A stretch of 41,252 nucleotides of DNA from a virus, in IMG/VR virus record IMGVR_UViG_3300032205_000008, positions 1-41,252 of that record. One strand, written 5' to 3'. Of the stretch, positions 9,120 to 16,283 are shown piece by piece. A model generated the notes under the pieces. It was not told where the DNA came from, searched no databases, and was given only the letters and a program-made list of their open reading frames with translations. The position numbers were made by a program, and so were the translations under genes. Each line of letters opens with the position of its first letter. The stretch's first letter is position 1.

Positions 9120-10258
9120 CCACCACCGACGGCGCGCTGCTGCTGCTGCGGCGGCAGGCGCCCGGACCGATCCCCGGCCCGGCGCCGCAGCCACGCGGGC
9201 CGCTCCCGCCCTTTGATGAAGGCACCTGGGAGTCGATCGATGCCGCGACGGCGCCGACGTATCACCCGGTCTATACCGAGCTGCCGCAACCGCCCGCGCC
9301 CTACGGCGCCGCGCGCTGGTGGCGCGGCGATGCCTGGGGCGTGACGGTCGAGGGGTTGCCCGCGATTCCCGGCGGCGCCACCGGGGCCGCGCAATCGCGT
9401 GTCCTCACCTATCTGCTCGACCGCTACGGCCGTGACTGGGAAGATCGCATTCTGGAGGCGCATCGCGAGCGCGGCTACACACACGTCTCCCTGAGTCCGC
9501 AAGACAGCTTCGCCGCCGGGATGACGCCTGACGATTACGTCGCGATGAGCGTGCGCGTGCGGCAGGCGGGGTTTCACGTCCATCATCTGTTGCGATCGAA
9601 GTACTACACCGACCCCGGCCGCAGCCTGCGGCGCCGCCGCCTCGGCACGCACCTGGAGGCGCCGGATCTGTGGGGGTATGGGACGGTGCGCGCCCCGCTC
9701 GATCCCGCGGCGATGCGTCCCCTGATCGAGGCGCTGCTCGACGCCGACGCGGCGCAGGTCTTCAGCCCCGCCTGGGAGATGAATTTCTGGAGCCCGGATG
9801 CCTGCCGCGCCATGATCGATCACGACGCCGCGGTCATCGGGATGCGGGCGCTCATCGAGCTGCATTTTTTCCCGCATTACATTTCGTGGCAGCACCCCGG
9901 CGAAACGCCGACCGATTTTTGGGTACAGAACTACGGCAAGGTCGACGGCGTGCTGTACCAGTGCGATCCGGCGTGGAGCGCGGGCATGATGGCGGCGCGC
10001 ATCAGCGATGCGCTCAACCGGCTGTGTCCCGGCGGGCTCTGGGGGCTGACTGATTCCGGCCGCGGCCATCCGATTGATGTCGTCGGCTGGGAAGTGATTG
10101 CGACCATTCAATTCAATAACGGGGACGACGGCAACGATCGTCTGGCGGACGAAGACCAGGGGAATCTGAAAGGCTATGAACTCCTCGGCGCGCCGGGCGG
10201 GATGACCGTCTTTGGCTTCGGCAATGGCGGGCGCTATCCCGATGGCGCCGTGCTGTGA
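9116..10258 (+). CDS. Possible TIM-barrel (glycoside-hydrolase-like) tail-region protein
   Basis: The gene encodes 380 residues from a GTG start coupled by GTGA to the previous gene. After a Pro-rich linker (residues 15-60), alternating helices and strands suggest an alpha/beta barrel: LTYLLDRYGRDWEDRILEAH, then YTHVSLSPQD, VRQAGFHVHHLL, FSPAWEMNFWSPDACRAMID and IELHFFPHYISW. An acidic residue at the end of a strand (PAWEMNF) and GLTDSGRGHP would suit active-site positions. The assignment to a glycosidase-like fold is from pattern only. It could act on the host surface polysaccharide, or be a non-enzymatic receptor-binding unit. Confidence 0.6.
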   Translation: MTTTDGALLLLRRQAPGPIPGPAPQPRGPLPPFDEGTWESIDAATAPTYHPVYTELPQPPAPYGAARWWRGDAWGVTVEGLPAIPGGATGAAQSRVLTYLLDRYGRDWEDRILEAHRERGYTHVSLSPQDSFAAGMTPDDYVAMSVRVRQAGFHVHHLLRSKYYTDPGRSLRRRRLGTHLEAPDLWGYGTVRAPLDPAAMRPLIEALLDADAAQVFSPAWEMNFWSPDACRAMIDHDAAVIGMRALIELHFFPHYISWQHPGETPTDFWVQNYGKVDGVLYQCDPAWSAGMMAARISDALNRLCPGGLWGLTDSGRGHPIDVVGWEVIATIQFNNGDDGNDRLADEDQGNLKGYELLGAPGGMTVFGFGNGGRYPDGAVL

Positions 10259-10458
10259 GGCCGTGTCCGTATTGCGGCGAGATCCGCCTCGTGGAACGCG
10301 TGGACGCCGTCTGGTTCTGCGGCTGTTGCGGAAAGGATTGGGCCGATGATGCCGCGCCTCATCCAGGCCGTGATCGGGCTCGTGATCGTGGGGCTCCGGA
10401 GATGACCGCGGGCGAGGCGCGGGGCGACGGCGAGCGGTTCCGACGGAAGGGAGGCTAA
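10255..10458 (+). CDS. Small zinc-ribbon protein
   Basis: The gene encodes 67 residues and starts with GTG overlapping the previous stop. The N-terminal half has a four-cysteine zinc-ribbon pattern: CPYC at residues 4-7 and CGCC at 22-25, separated by a short beta-hairpin. The C-terminal half is Arg/Gly/Asp-rich and probably disordered. Function is unknown. A well-placed separate start (ATG 10346) opens a different frame inside this gene, so the true C-terminal boundary of the zinc protein is less certain than its N-terminus. Confidence 0.65.
   Translation: MRPCPYCGEIRLVERVDAVWFCGCCGKDWADDAAPHPGRDRARDRGAPEMTAGEARGDGERFRRKGG
10346..10405 (+). CDS. Possible 19-residue hydrophobic peptide nested in the zinc-ribbon gene
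   Basis: The frame starting at ATG 10346 encodes MMPRLIQAVIGLVIVGLRR, a short apolar helix with basic ends. An AAAGGA ribosome site lies about nine bases upstream. Its TGA overlaps an ATG in the zinc-ribbon frame (ATGA). It could be a membrane micropeptide in the lysis area or a chance frame. Confidence 0.3.
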   Translation: MMPRLIQAVIGLVIVGLRR

Positions 10459-10462
10459 CCCC

Positions 10463-10654
10463 GTGAGAAACATGCTCTGGCGCGTCGTCTACGCGGCGAT
10501 TGCGGTCGTGATGTTCTGGCTGATCTTCCCGCTGTTCCTCGCCGTCATCGGCTTCGCGCTCCCGGCGAATCTGGTGCTGCTGCTGCGCCTCGTGACGGCG
10601 TGCCTCGCCGTCCTCTACGTGCTCTTCGGGCCGGTCCCGGCCGCGCCGTGGTGA
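10463..10654 (+). CDS. Two-helix small membrane protein, holin candidate
   Basis: This 63-residue protein starts with GTG and has a strong GGGAGG site. Two transmembrane helices cover about residues 6-30 (containing AIAVVMFWLIFPLFLAVIG) and 36-57 (containing LVLLLRLVTACLAVLYVLF), leaving very short ends. Small two-helix proteins at the end of a phage late operon are often class II holins, which time the lysis step. No endolysin is recognised next to it, so the holin call rests on topology and position only. It is the last gene of the rightward late operon and faces the leftward operon ending at 10672. Confidence 0.6.
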   Translation: MRNMLWRVVYAAIAVVMFWLIFPLFLAVIGFALPANLVLLLRLVTACLAVLYVLFGPVPAAPW

Positions 10655-10671
10655 GCCCCGCGCCGCACGCG

Positions 10672-11052
10672 TCAGGGCAGCCCCTGGACCCAGGACTGTG
10701 TCCCAGCCGTGTCCCGCAGCGTGCCGTACCACTGCGTAGCGGTGAGGCCCGGCGGGACCGCGCCCACGATGGAGACGGCCAGACGCGGATAGGCGGGCAG
10801 CGCCTCGCGGACGATCGGGAGACGTGTCTCGGCAAACGCCCGCGCCTCGGCCGGAGCGACGGGCGCGGCATAGACCACGACCACGACGTCATCGCGCAGC
10901 TCGGCCTGTGTCGGCGGGCTCCAGCCGCGCGCCTGATGCGCGCGGAGGAGCCGCGCCCGATCGGCCTCCGGCAAATCGGCTGACTGATGCCAGAGGAACG
11001 CTGCCGCCATGAGGAGGCCGAGCACGACAAAATACGTGCGGGTTCGCACCAT
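10672..11052 (-). CDS. Small protein with N-terminal membrane anchor or signal
   Basis: This 126-residue protein begins with a basic N-terminus and one apolar helix (YFVVLGLLMAAAFLW, residues 7-21), so it is probably membrane-anchored or exported. The body carries a beta-strand of Val (RDDVVVVVYAAPVAP) and a helical segment. There are no cysteines and no lipobox, so it does not look like a lipoprotein spanin. It is the last gene of the leftward operon and starts directly at the end of the 107-residue gene upstream. Confidence 0.6.
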   Translation of the reverse strand: MVRTRTYFVVLGLLMAAAFLWHQSADLPEADRARLLRAHQARGWSPPTQAELRDDVVVVVYAAPVAPAEARAFAETRLPIVREALPAYPRLAVSIVGAVPPGLTATQWYGTLRDTAGTQSWVQGLP

Positions 11053-11376
11053 TCAGATCAGACCGAGCGCGAGTAATTCGTCTTTCTGCAACAAGCGGTT
11101 GCGCGGCACCGTCTCGGCCTGGGCCTGCCCCGTGATGTCGTACGTGGCGATCTCGCCGCCGGGATTACATCCGTGCGCCCACGCGTGGCGGATGGCCGCA
11201 GCGATCCATTCCGCGTCTGGCTGCGCGTTTGGGAACCGCCGCGCGATGACTTGCTTTGCCGTGGCGGCATCCCCGGCCGTGACGTCCACCACGCAGACGC
11301 CAAGAAACCCTTTGCCTTCGGGTGGTTCATCATCCGCAAACAACAACCAAAACGTGCGGGTGGTTGGCTCGCTCAT
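11053..11376 (-). CDS. Small acidic protein, unknown
   Basis: The gene encodes 107 residues with an apparently globular alpha/beta composition (TRTFWLLFADDEPPEGKG, then VTAGDAATAKQVIARRFPN). Its start overlaps the stop of the upstream gene by ATGA. The N-terminal strand followed by a helix with ATAKQVI resembles small phage proteins of unknown role. No catalytic or DNA-binding motif is seen. Confidence 0.62.
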   Translation of the reverse strand: MSEPTTRTFWLLFADDEPPEGKGFLGVCVVDVTAGDAATAKQVIARRFPNAQPDAEWIAAAIRHAWAHGCNPGGEIATYDITGQAQAETVPRNRLLQKDELLALGLI

Positions 11377-11672
11377 GGGGGGAACGTGGACTGGCCGCGG
11401 CGAATCGCTTCCGGGGAGTGGGCGTCGGCCCCTTCATCGCAGGCGAGGCACTCGCCGTTGTGGTCGGGGCGGTAGACGGGGCAGCGCTGCGCCGCAGTCG
11501 GCGTCGCGCGGCAGACGTCGCACACCCCCGACGAGTGTGTCGTATGGTCACCGCAGGCGCAGACGCGGGTGGCGTCGTGCGCGGCCATCGCGGCGATCTG
11601 TTTACGAACCCGCTTCAACCGCGCCTTCTTGGCGCTCAAGGCCCGCTGTTTGGCGAGCTTCTTCGTTTTCAT
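11373..11672 (-). CDS. Small basic Cys-rich (putative zinc-binding) protein
   Basis: This 99-residue protein has a strongly basic N-terminal helix (many Lys/Arg in the first 30 residues), then two cysteine clusters: CACGDHTTHSSGVCDVC and RCPVYRPDHNGECLAC. The C..C/H/C..C spacing suggests one or two zinc sites. A basic helix plus zinc ribbon would suit nucleic-acid binding, but the family is not recognised. It is coupled by ATGA overlaps at both ends in the regulator operon. Confidence 0.62.
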   Translation of the reverse strand: MKTKKLAKQRALSAKKARLKRVRKQIAAMAAHDATRVCACGDHTTHSSGVCDVCRATPTAAQRCPVYRPDHNGECLACDEGADAHSPEAIRRGQSTFPP

Positions 11673-11857
11673 TCGACCCCGCTGTCCACAACCCGGATGG
11701 CCCGTGGGAGTGTCGCCACATACGCGAGAAGGGCGCTGTAGACTTCCGGCTCCAGCACAATCGTATTGGTCGTCTCGATACCGTTCTCGGTGGTAAGCAC
11801 CAGGGCGAATCCGTCGAAGTCCACGTAGACGCCGTCACCGAGATACTGTTTGCTCAT
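11669..11857 (-). CDS. Small conserved phage protein (LTTENG...EPEV type)
   Basis: The 62-residue protein is MSKQYLGDGVYVDFDGFALV followed by LTTENGIETTNTIVLEPEVY. This pattern occurs as a stand-alone small protein in many unrelated phages; its role is unknown. The start has a good GGAGGGAA site. The stop overlaps the next gene's start (ATGA). Confidence 0.78.
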   Translation of the reverse strand: MSKQYLGDGVYVDFDGFALVLTTENGIETTNTIVLEPEVYSALLAYVATLPRAIRVVDSGVE

Positions 11858-11999
11858 GCCGCGCTTCCCTCCACTTCACCGCCGCCGACAGCCGCAGGAA
11901 GTAGCGGCGCATTCTCAATTTCTCCCGCCATGTCAGCGGGCGGCCTGTGAATAACTTCCGTATCGACTTCCGTAGCCGTCGTGGCGATCGCGCGATCAT
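11835..11999 (-). CDS. Small highly basic protein
   Basis: The 54-residue frame starts at ATG 11999, whose ATGA overlaps the stop of the triple winged-helix gene. It is very rich in Arg and Lys (PRRLRKSIRKLF, then LTWREKLRMRRYFLRL) and is probably helical. It overlaps the following gene by 23 bp. Another frame ending in an ATGA at 11854 also exists but lacks a plausible start, so this frame is preferred. Confidence 0.5.
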   Translation of the reverse strand: MIARSPRRLRKSIRKLFTGRPLTWREKLRMRRYFLRLSAAVKWREARHEQTVSR

Positions 12000-12988
12000 G
12001 GCTCCAAGGGTTCCGGCATCGCCTTGAACGTCCACGTCGTGCCCCGCGCCCAGCCGTCGCGCGTGATGTAGCCCTTCTCGCCCATGTGGGTGAGGGTGGT
12101 CTTCCCCACGCCCCGCACGCGTTTCTGAATCGTCGCACTCGCCACCGGCCCGGCTGCCTTCTGCAAAAAGGCCGCGACGGCCATCCAAGTGCGATGCGCG
12201 CGCACGGTGTGGGCGTGGATCACGGGGTTTTTCGGCGGCGCTGGCGCCTCTGGGATCGGCACGCCCGTTCGCCCATAGACGGACGGCCCGTCGTCGGGCT
12301 GCTCCCTCACGAGATAGCCCTGCTTCACGAGGCGATGGAGAAAATCTTTGTTGGGCGTGAAGTCCAGGTGTTCGCGCAGGGCCGCGAGCGCGAGTGGGCC
12401 ATGCGTGGTGAGCGCGTCGGCAATCTTGGTGAGGCGCGCATGCGCGTTCGCACGGATCGCGGCAAAGGTGCGCGCGGGGCGGCGCGTCGTTGATTTCGCC
12501 TGCTTCGCCTGCTTCGCCGGTTTGGCCTGCGTCGTCTTTGTGATCGTCTTCGTGGGCGTGGGCTTCGTCACGGGCTGCGCCGTCGCGAGGCGGTAGGTGC
12601 GCTCCCAGACCGGCCCATGCCCTGAGAGGAACCCCTGCTTCGCCATGCGTGTCGGAAACGTCTGTGACCAGTCCGGAAAGCGGGCGCGGAGCGCCTGCGC
12701 GGTGATCTCGCCGCCCGCGGCGGTGATGACCTCGGCCACGAGGCGCCGTCGGCGCTCGGTCTCGACCTGCTTGTAGCGCCCCGACCCAGGTACGCGCGTC
12801 CCGTCTTTGGCCGCGATGACCTTTTGGAGTTTACCGGGCAGGGCCGCGGCGGCGCCCTCAACGAGATGCCCATTGAGGAGCGCGAGCGTCTGCCGAATCA
12901 TGTCGGCTTTCCGGTGCGCCTCGACGGCCGCCGCGTCGTAGCGCGCCGCGAGCCGTTCGAGTTTGCCTTGATAACTTCGATCCTTCAT
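11996..12988 (-). CDS. Triple winged-helix putative DNA-binding protein
   Basis: The gene encodes 330 residues. An N-terminal helical segment (1-50) is followed by three similar units of the winged-helix kind. Unit 1 spans about 76-135 (ITAQALRARFPDW, then RMAKQGFLSG), unit 2 about 180-242 (LREHLDFT, then RLVKQGYLVREQ) and unit 3 about 264-324 (ATIQKRVRGVGKTTLTHMGE, then KGYITRD). Each unit ends in a K(Q)GY/F(L/I) turn before the wing. A Lys/Thr/Ala-rich basic linker (about 140-172) separates units 1 and 2. The protein probably contacts DNA at several points. It overlaps neighbours by 4 bp on both sides. Whether it regulates transcription or organises phage DNA cannot be told. Confidence 0.72.
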   Translation of the reverse strand: MKDRSYQGKLERLAARYDAAAVEAHRKADMIRQTLALLNGHLVEGAAAALPGKLQKVIAAKDGTRVPGSGRYKQVETERRRRLVAEVITAAGGEITAQALRARFPDWSQTFPTRMAKQGFLSGHGPVWERTYRLATAQPVTKPTPTKTITKTTQAKPAKQAKQAKSTTRRPARTFAAIRANAHARLTKIADALTTHGPLALAALREHLDFTPNKDFLHRLVKQGYLVREQPDDGPSVYGRTGVPIPEAPAPPKNPVIHAHTVRAHRTWMAVAAFLQKAAGPVASATIQKRVRGVGKTTLTHMGEKGYITRDGWARGTTWTFKAMPEPLEP

Positions 12989-13494
12989 GCGACGGACGCC
13001 TCGCCGTTCGCCTTGCCATTCGTGCGCCCTTCAAAGCGCTGCACGCGCAGTTCGTGGGCCTTCGCCTTGCGTCCTCTGGTACGACTCTTCCGGGCTTCAC
13101 GCTCTTTCCGTTCCTCCTGCGCGAGCCGGTGCTTCATCGCGGCAAAGGTCAGCGCTTTGGTTTCGTGTTCGACGTACCACTGCTTGAGTGGATTGGATCC
13201 GCCGATGCCGCGGGTTTCAAAAGCCGCGCCGAGCACGGCGAGCGAGACCGTGCCGAGGCGCGGCATCACGAGCTGCAAGGGATGGATCCGTGTGTAGAGA
13301 TCCTGCAGCGACTTGACGTCCAGTTCCTTGAGCCGTTTCGAGAGGTTCGCGGCGGCGTTGAAATTCCAACACTCGATCTTGCTGAGATCGCGTCGGTAAA
13401 ACGTGTCCTTGCCAATCACGAGCAGCGGCGCCGCGTTGCGCGCCTGGATCTGCGTCACGGTGTGGGCGCCGAGGATGTCTGGCGAGAGATGCAT
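12985..13494 (-). CDS. Protein with RNA polymerase alpha-CTD-like helix-hairpin-helix domain
   Basis: The gene encodes 169 residues. Residues 46-98 follow the alpha-CTD pattern: LSKRLKELDVKSLQDLYTRI, then a turn, then PRLGTVSLAVLGAAFETRGI. This resembles the RNA polymerase alpha C-terminal domain, where LGxxSLxxL marks the hairpin. The C-terminal 50 residues are highly basic and helical. Alpha-CTD-like domains bind DNA or transcription factors, so interference with host transcription is a reasonable guess. The start has an AAGGAA site, and the stop overlaps the triple winged-helix gene. The domain call is from motif reading and needs a profile search. Confidence 0.65.
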   Translation of the reverse strand: MHLSPDILGAHTVTQIQARNAAPLLVIGKDTFYRRDLSKIECWNFNAAANLSKRLKELDVKSLQDLYTRIHPLQLVMPRLGTVSLAVLGAAFETRGIGGSNPLKQWYVEHETKALTFAAMKHRLAQEERKEREARKSRTRGRKAKAHELRVQRFEGRTNGKANGEASVA

Positions 13495-13523
13495 AGAAGG
13501 TTCCTTTGTGTGAGGACCAGCGT

Positions 13524-13742
13524 TTACGGCGTCGGGGGAGGAGGGACCGGCGGCGTGGCGGGATCGTGCAGGCGCACGAACGCGTCCCGAAAGGCGCGCC
13601 GCACCAGCTCGCGCATCTCGGTCCGGAATTCGGCGTCGTGCAGGATTTCGCGCGCCATCTGCGCGGCGATCTTGTCGGTCGCGCGGCTCGCGACGACCGA
13701 CAAAATCGCCTGTTGCGTGATGAGCTGTGCGAGGAGCGTCAT
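13524..13742 (-). CDS. Small helical protein, unknown
   Basis: This 72-residue protein is mostly helical (TLLAQLITQQAILSVVASRA, then MAREILHDAEF), with a proline-rich tail. It follows the ribbon-helix-helix gene by an ATGA overlap, as a partner protein would. There is no known motif. A toxin-antitoxin pairing is conceivable from the layout but has no motif support. Confidence 0.6.
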   Translation of the reverse strand: MTLLAQLITQQAILSVVASRATDKIAAQMAREILHDAEFRTEMRELVRRAFRDAFVRLHDPATPPVPPPPTP

Positions 13743-13933
13743 CGCGCCGCCTGGGCTTTCCCGCGGCGCGGCTTGACGGCGGGCGCGTCGGGCTCGTCGC
13801 CGACGTAGCCCGCGAGCAGTTGGGCGAGCAGCGCTTTCAGCGTAATGCCGTCGTAGGCGGCTTTGGATTTCACGCGGCGCCAGAGGGTGGTATCGAGGTC
13901 GCGGATCACGTAGACGGAATGGCGGTCAGGCAT
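13739..13933 (-). CDS. Ribbon-helix-helix (Arc/CopG-like) regulator
   Basis: Taking ATG 13933, this gives 64 residues. RHSVYVIRDLDTTLWRRVKS is the expected beta-strand plus first helix, and YDGITLKALLAQLLAGYV the second helix. Such proteins dimerise and bind short palindromes. The frame stays open upstream, but the promoter at 13993-14022 would place upstream starts before or at the transcript start, so 13933 or a GTG about 20-30 bases upstream is likely. The C-terminus is basic. It is the first gene after the promoter, which overlaps an inverted repeat, so autoregulation is the simplest model. Confidence 0.78.
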   Translation of the reverse strand: MPDRHSVYVIRDLDTTLWRRVKSKAAYDGITLKALLAQLLAGYVGDEPDAPAVKPRRGKAQAAR

Positions 13934-13991
13934 AGTCGATTCGAGCGCGTCCTTCCTCACGTCCACGGCGTCATTGCCGCTGACTCCATCA

Positions 13992-14022
13992 ACGGTATCA
14001 TGGACACCATGCATACTGTCAA
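13992..14022 (-). promoter_or_regulatory. Leftward promoter overlapping an operator-like inverted repeat
   Basis: On the minus strand, TTGACA (14022-14017) is followed by GATACC at a 17-bp spacing or TACCGT at 19 bp. The interval holds an imperfect palindrome (13993-14008, CGGTATCATGGACACC on the plus strand) that resembles the operators at 27778 and 29455. It lies between the 73-residue gene and the ribbon-helix-helix gene and should drive the leftward operon. Confidence 0.65.
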
Positions 14023-14029
14023 CCCTCCC

Positions 14030-14251
14030 TCACCCGTTCACGATGGTGAATGTCACCGACTCATCCGTCCGGGTGATCCGATAGCCCTTCGAGCGCAACA
14101 GATCAACGAATGCGTCGTTATCGAACGCTATAGCCCCGTCATCCAGGACACGCGTCGTGATGTGGTACGCCGCCGCTAGCTCGGTGATGATCTGATCGCC
14201 AATCTCCGGCGCGTCCCCCTCTCCTACCCCATATCTGAGCCTGCGCTCCAT
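14030..14251 (-). CDS. Small protein, unknown (start of leftward region)
   Basis: The 73-residue alpha/beta protein includes IGDQIITELAAAYHITTRVL and AFDNDAFVDLLRSKGYRITR. A GGGGGCG site precedes ATG 14251 after a run of A. It lies upstream of the leftward promoter at 14022, so it has its own transcript or is read from the integrase-side intergenic region. There is no known family. Confidence 0.6.
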   Translation of the reverse strand: MERRLRYGVGEGDAPEIGDQIITELAAAYHITTRVLDDGAIAFDNDAFVDLLRSKGYRITRTDESVTFTIVNG

Positions 14252-14321
14252 CGTCGCCCCCTTTTTTTTAACTGCTCGCTAAACGCCCGCACTTTACCGC
14301 AACTGTCCAGCTGGCTGGCAC

Positions 14322-14577
14322 CCGTACTTGAGAGACAATCTTGGGAATGGCTAAAATAGAGAGATTTTGGAGCAAAATTCACTAGAAAATACGTGCATCC
14401 AGTTCCACGGGAACAAGAAACCCGGCATGGCCAATCGCGCGTTTTTGCCGATAAAATAAGGGCGATTTCGTGTTTTTTGCCCCAATTTCTCGCCCGCCCA
14501 ATCGTGCCAATCTCTACCAAAAAATGCTAAGATATCTCATTGTTTGCGAGCCGTACTTGGGAGTCCGTACTTGGGAG
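14322..14577 (+). repeat. Three direct repeats CCGTACTTG(A/G)GAG
   Basis: Copies lie at 14322-14334 (with A at the variable base), 14551-14563 and 14565-14577. The last two are 14 bp apart, just upstream of the integrase ribosome site. They could be integrase arm-type sites or operators. Confidence 0.7.
14328..14357 (+). promoter_or_regulatory. Rightward promoter toward the integrase
   Basis: TTGAGA (14328-14333), an 18-bp spacer and TAAAAT (14352-14357) give five of six matches in each box. The first CCGTACTTG repeat overlaps the -35 box, so a protein bound there could block it. Confidence 0.55.
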
Positions 14578-14598
14578 ACCTGCGGTGGAGGCGCCGAT

Positions 14599-15708
14599 AT
14601 GAAGCGTGAGACGTTGGAGACCGGGATTTACCAGGACGCGTACGGGATTGAGGCCATCGTCACCGTGGGGACGGTGCAGCGGAGTAAGCGCTACCGCCTC
14701 GATGCCGACCGCGCCGAGATGCGCCTCTGGCGCGAGCAGACGCGGCACGAACTGAAGAAAGACCAGACAGCGAACGACGCGCAGCGCGCCGATGGCCGCG
14801 CCTTCCAGGCGTCCATCGACGCGTATCTGACACGGAAGATCGGGACGCCGAGCCATGACAGCGACCGCGCGCACTTGACTTCGTGGTTGCCGTACCTCGG
14901 ACGCTACGCGCGCCATCAGATCCGGCCAGAGCATATCGAGGCGGGCATCGCCGCGCGCCGCCTCGCTGGCATCAAGGCGTCCACGATCCGGCACCAACTC
15001 AAGATCCTGCGGCGGCTCTATACGGTGCTCGATGGTCGAGACGCGAATCACCCATTCAAGGGGATCACGCTGCCGCCGCGCCATCACGAGATCCCGATCC
15101 CAGTTCCCGCGGCCGTCATTGAAACCGTGGCGCGCAACCTGGACCGGGCCTGCGCGGGCGACCGGGGCCGCGACGGGCGCCGCCTCACGCCGACGACGCT
15201 CCGAACCCGCGCACAACAACGCGCTCGCTTTCTCGTGATGGTCACAACGGGGCAGCGACAGGTGCAGATCGGCCGGGCCAAACCGGGCCATGTCCATCTC
15301 GATGGTCCCGATCCGTGCTGGTATGTGCAGGCCGCCAAGGACGGCGCGGGCGCCGCGTTCCCGCTCTTGCCCGACGCCGTCGATGCGTGGCGCGCGTTCA
15401 TCGCCGCCGACGCCTGGGGATCGTTTAGCCTATCCGCCTTTCGGCAGTACCTCCGTCGTCAGGGCTGGCCAGCGGCGATCCGGGTCTACCAACTCCGGCA
15501 CACGTTCGCGATTGATCTCTTGCGGCAGGGTGTCCCGCTCGATGTCATCCAGGGCTTGCTCGGTCATCGCTCGATCGAAGTCACACGCAACTACTATGCG
15601 CCGTACCAAACGACGGTCGCGCGGGCGTTCCTCGCCCGTCGCAAGCTCAATCTATTCCTCGCGCCGACGCGCAAGGGACTGCGGCTCGCCGATCGGGGGC
15701 CAGCATGA
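14599..15708 (+). CDS. int: Tyrosine recombinase (phage integrase)
   Basis: This 369-residue site-specific recombinase would insert and excise the phage genome. The catalytic domain shows the family residues: Arg220 in TTGQRQVQIG, a Lys at 247 (QAAKDGAG), YQLRHTFA with Arg300 and His301, LGHRSIEVTR with His323, and the nucleophile Tyr332 (RNYYAPY). The usual His of the HxxR box is Tyr297, a tolerated variation. The N-terminal 60-170 region looks like the core-binding SAM-like domain. ATG 14599 is chosen because GGTGGAGG precedes it; the frame is open upstream without such a site. Its stop overlaps the Uma2-type gene by ATGA, which is unusual cargo. Confidence 0.93.
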   Translation: MKRETLETGIYQDAYGIEAIVTVGTVQRSKRYRLDADRAEMRLWREQTRHELKKDQTANDAQRADGRAFQASIDAYLTRKIGTPSHDSDRAHLTSWLPYLGRYARHQIRPEHIEAGIAARRLAGIKASTIRHQLKILRRLYTVLDGRDANHPFKGITLPPRHHEIPIPVPAAVIETVARNLDRACAGDRGRDGRRLTPTTLRTRAQQRARFLVMVTTGQRQVQIGRAKPGHVHLDGPDPCWYVQAAKDGAGAAFPLLPDAVDAWRAFIAADAWGSFSLSAFRQYLRRQGWPAAIRVYQLRHTFAIDLLRQGVPLDVIQGLLGHRSIEVTRNYYAPYQTTVARAFLARRKLNLFLAPTRKGLRLADRGPA

Positions 15709-16283
15709 GTGACGCGCCGCTCCGACAGACGCATTACACGATCGAGGAGTACCTCGACCTCGAACAGCACGCGGCGACGAAGCACGAATACGCCGACGGC
15801 ACGATCTACGCGATGGCAGGCGGCACGCCTGCCCACGCGCAACTCGCGGCGAACGTGATCATCCAACTCGGGCCGCAATTGAAGCGCTCTGGCTGCGCCG
15901 TCTTCACGTCCGACTTGCGCGTCCGCTCCGACAGCGGCCTGTGGACGTATCCCGATGTCTCAGTCGTCTGTGGCCCGCTCCGCTACGCGTGGCCGATGGC
16001 GGACGAGAACCGCGTCACGATCACAAACCCGTCGCTCGTCGTGGAAGTCACGAGCGACTCCACCGAAGACTACGACCGGGGCGTGAAACTCACGCACTAT
16101 CAGCAGACGCCGAGCGTGCAGACGGTGCTGTTTGTCTCGCACCGCGTGCCGCGCCTCACGGCTCATGACCGGGGGCGCTCGCTCTGGCGCCTCGTCCGGG
16201 AGGCTGGAACCGGCGACGTCCTCGAACTCGGCAGCGGCGTCACGCTCGCCGTGGATGACGTCTATGCAGGCGTCGATCTCTGA
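15705..16283 (+). CDS. Uma2-family (DUF820) PD-(D/E)XK-fold putative nuclease
   Basis: This 192-residue protein follows the Uma2 pattern: YTIEEYLDLEQ, then KHEYADGTIYAMAGG, AHAQLAANV, YPDVSVVCG (residues 82-90) and PSLVVEVTSDSTEDYDRGVK (109-128), then LTHYQ. Asp84, Glu114 and Lys128 fit the metal-binding core. The family is abundant in cyanobacteria and several soil phyla, where its function is still poorly known; it is uncommon as phage cargo. The ATG overlaps the integrase stop, so it would be expressed with the integrase, perhaps in lysogens as a moron. The substrate is unknown. Confidence 0.88.
   Translation: MSDAPLRQTHYTIEEYLDLEQHAATKHEYADGTIYAMAGGTPAHAQLAANVIIQLGPQLKRSGCAVFTSDLRVRSDSGLWTYPDVSVVCGPLRYAWPMADENRVTITNPSLVVEVTSDSTEDYDRGVKLTHYQQTPSVQTVLFVSHRVPRLTAHDRGRSLWRLVREAGTGDVLELGSGVTLAVDDVYAGVDL

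Larger units (their letters stand above)
14252..14598. promoter_or_regulatory. AT-rich intergenic region between 73-residue gene and integrase
   Basis: This 347-bp stretch is clearly richer in A and T than the neighbouring genes. It holds a rightward promoter, three copies of a CCGTACTTG repeat, an imperfect palindrome near 14351-14374, and partial repeats ending in GTTTTTTGCC or GTTTTTGCC near 14436-14482. It is a reasonable place for attP or for integrase arm sites, but no core site can be defined without a bacterial junction. Confidence 0.6.

Noticed and set aside
9083-10732. 549-codon open frame on the minus strand
   Set aside because: Antisense shadow of the possible TIM-barrel gene and its neighbours; Arg/His-rich composition without any fold pattern.
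11854-12138. Alternative minus-strand frame overlapping the basic 54-residue gene
   Set aside because: It lacks a suitable start after the upstream stop, whereas the chosen frame has a perfect ATGA overlap.
13524-13933. Toxin-antitoxin pair from the ribbon-helix-helix gene and its neighbour
   Set aside because: The gene order fits, but the 72-residue partner has no toxin motif and the pair is embedded in a longer regulator operon.
14252-14598. Definite attP core
   Set aside because: No host junction sequence is available and no tRNA-like segment is visible, so only candidate arm sites are reported.
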